From: Saprospiraceae bacterium
Lineage (GTDB): Bacteria; Bacteroidota; Bacteroidia; Chitinophagales; Saprospiraceae
Assembly: GCA_027031185.1 (NCBI GenBank)
Contig: JALVEF010000008.1
Span: 1-18,706 of the forward strand
DNA: 18,706 nt
Direction: 5' to 3'
Part shown: in pieces, positions 18,420-18,706 of the stretch
How the letters are laid out: each line of letters starts with the position of its first letter
How positions within the stretch are numbered: the first letter of the stretch is position 1
Translations under genes and position numbers: made by a program
Notes under the pieces: generated by a model
What the model saw: only the letters and a program-made list of their open reading frames with translations
Database searches by the model: none
Told to the model about the DNA's origin: nothing

Positions 18420-18568
18420 CTTCAGTAGAAAAAGTGCCCGTGAAGTGGCTGCGTTGGGATTCTTTTGCAATTGATTGCACAAGAGTTTCGCCGTATAACA
18501 TGCGTTATGTGTACGAGAAAGCGAAACGCCTTGAGAGGGCGATAAGAACAGTCAAACGATGCCTGTAA
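18416..18568 (+). CDS. Small basic hypothetical protein
   Basis: The protein has 50 residues (MTSVEKVPVKWLRWDSFAID), with ATG 18416 overlapping the preceding stop (ATGA). The second half is basic and helical (YVYEKAKRLERAIRTVKR). A near-perfect inverted repeat (18465-18480) encodes FAIDCT. Support is from the overlap chain and absence of another frame. Confidence 0.5.
   Translation: MTSVEKVPVKWLRWDSFAIDCTRVSPYNMRYVYEKAKRLERAIRTVKRCL
18465..18480 (+). promoter_or_regulatory. Dispersed inverted repeat, site 11
   Basis: TTGCAATTGATTGCAC lies inside the small gene at 18416, read as FAIDCT. 15 of 16 bases match. Confidence 0.75.
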
Positions 18569-18706
18569 AGATAGTACGGGAGTCAGCAGTAGAGAGAACT
18601 GAAGTAGAAGATCTGCTAGTAAAGGCATGGGCAGAGCGTAAAGGCTGGGATCTTGAAAGTTACCTGCGTGGGTTAGGCAAGATAAGTGCCAATTCAGCAG
18701 TAAGTA
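18559..18706 (+). CDS. N-terminal part of a gene running off the right edge
   Basis: The frame starts at ATG 18559, overlaps the preceding gene by 10 bases and is open to the end (MPVKIVRESAVERTEVEDLL, then VKAWAERKGWDLESYLRG). The spacing of charged residues suggests helices. Product unknown because it is incomplete. Confidence 0.5.
   Translation, partial: MPVKIVRESAVERTEVEDLLVKAWAERKGWDLESYLRGLGKISANSAVS

Noticed and set aside
1..18706. tRNA genes, CRISPR arrays, insertion sequences and attachment sites
   Set aside because: I looked for T-arm GTTCGAATC-type segments, regularly spaced repeats, transposase motifs and integrase genes and saw none; the repeated motif has irregular spacing (0.1-2.7 kb) and is not a CRISPR.

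Overview
The window is a stretch of a tailed double-stranded DNA bacteriophage genome. All 42 supported genes lie on the + strand, most touch or overlap, and many are 50-100 codon phage-type genes. A large terminase subunit with its ATPase and nuclease motifs is present. Ribosome binding sites are strong (AAGGAGG-type) and the clear promoters are of the TTGACA/TATACT type, so the host polymerase is probably used at least here. The host cannot be fixed from this sequence. No tRNA, CRISPR array, insertion sequence, integrase, portal or capsid gene was seen.

Layout. Positions 1-1377 hold very small membrane, acidic and Cys-rich proteins. Positions 1390-3706 hold a Dam-type DNA adenine methyltransferase, an SGNH (GDSL) hydrolase, a small membrane protein resembling the lipid A biosynthesis N-terminal (LAB_N) family, and a MazG-like pyrophosphohydrolase. 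Positions 3709-10602 are a sugar and surface-chemistry cassette: SAM methyltransferase, GT-B glycosyltransferase with an extra C-terminal region, two DegT-type aminotransferase homologues, a flavin-reductase-like protein, a UDP-GlcNAc 2-epimerase (WecB type) and a shortened UDP-sugar dehydrogenase-like protein. This runs without a break into a ParB-like protein, a putative small terminase and the large terminase (to 13945). All ten genes from 3709 to 13945 overlap or are separated by one base, so sugar chemistry and DNA packaging are probably translated from one message.

After the terminase the style changes. Positions 13946-16607 hold small genes in short transcription modules. Three promoters are near copies (TTGACA, 16-base spacer, TATACT) with G-poor leaders and perfect Shine-Dalgarno sequences, and several hairpin terminators follow. 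A small XRE-type helix-turn-helix gene (16668-16934) has its own promoter. Further small zinc-ribbon and membrane genes run off the right edge.

The strongest unexplained signal is a dispersed inverted repeat, core TGCAA-N4-TTGCA (best form TTGCAATTGATTGCAA). I count 11 copies in both orientations, eight inside genes in all three codon phases and three between genes. A fixed 10-base pattern should occur about 0.02 times by chance in 18.7 kb. It looks like a genome-wide protein-binding site, such as a stoperator or centromere-like site. Candidate readers are the helix-turn-helix protein at 16668, whose promoter has a perfect copy just upstream, and the ParB-like protein at 10599. A second signal is a promoter (2524) followed by a textbook terminator inside the next gene (2676-2707), which predicts an RNA of about 150 nt.
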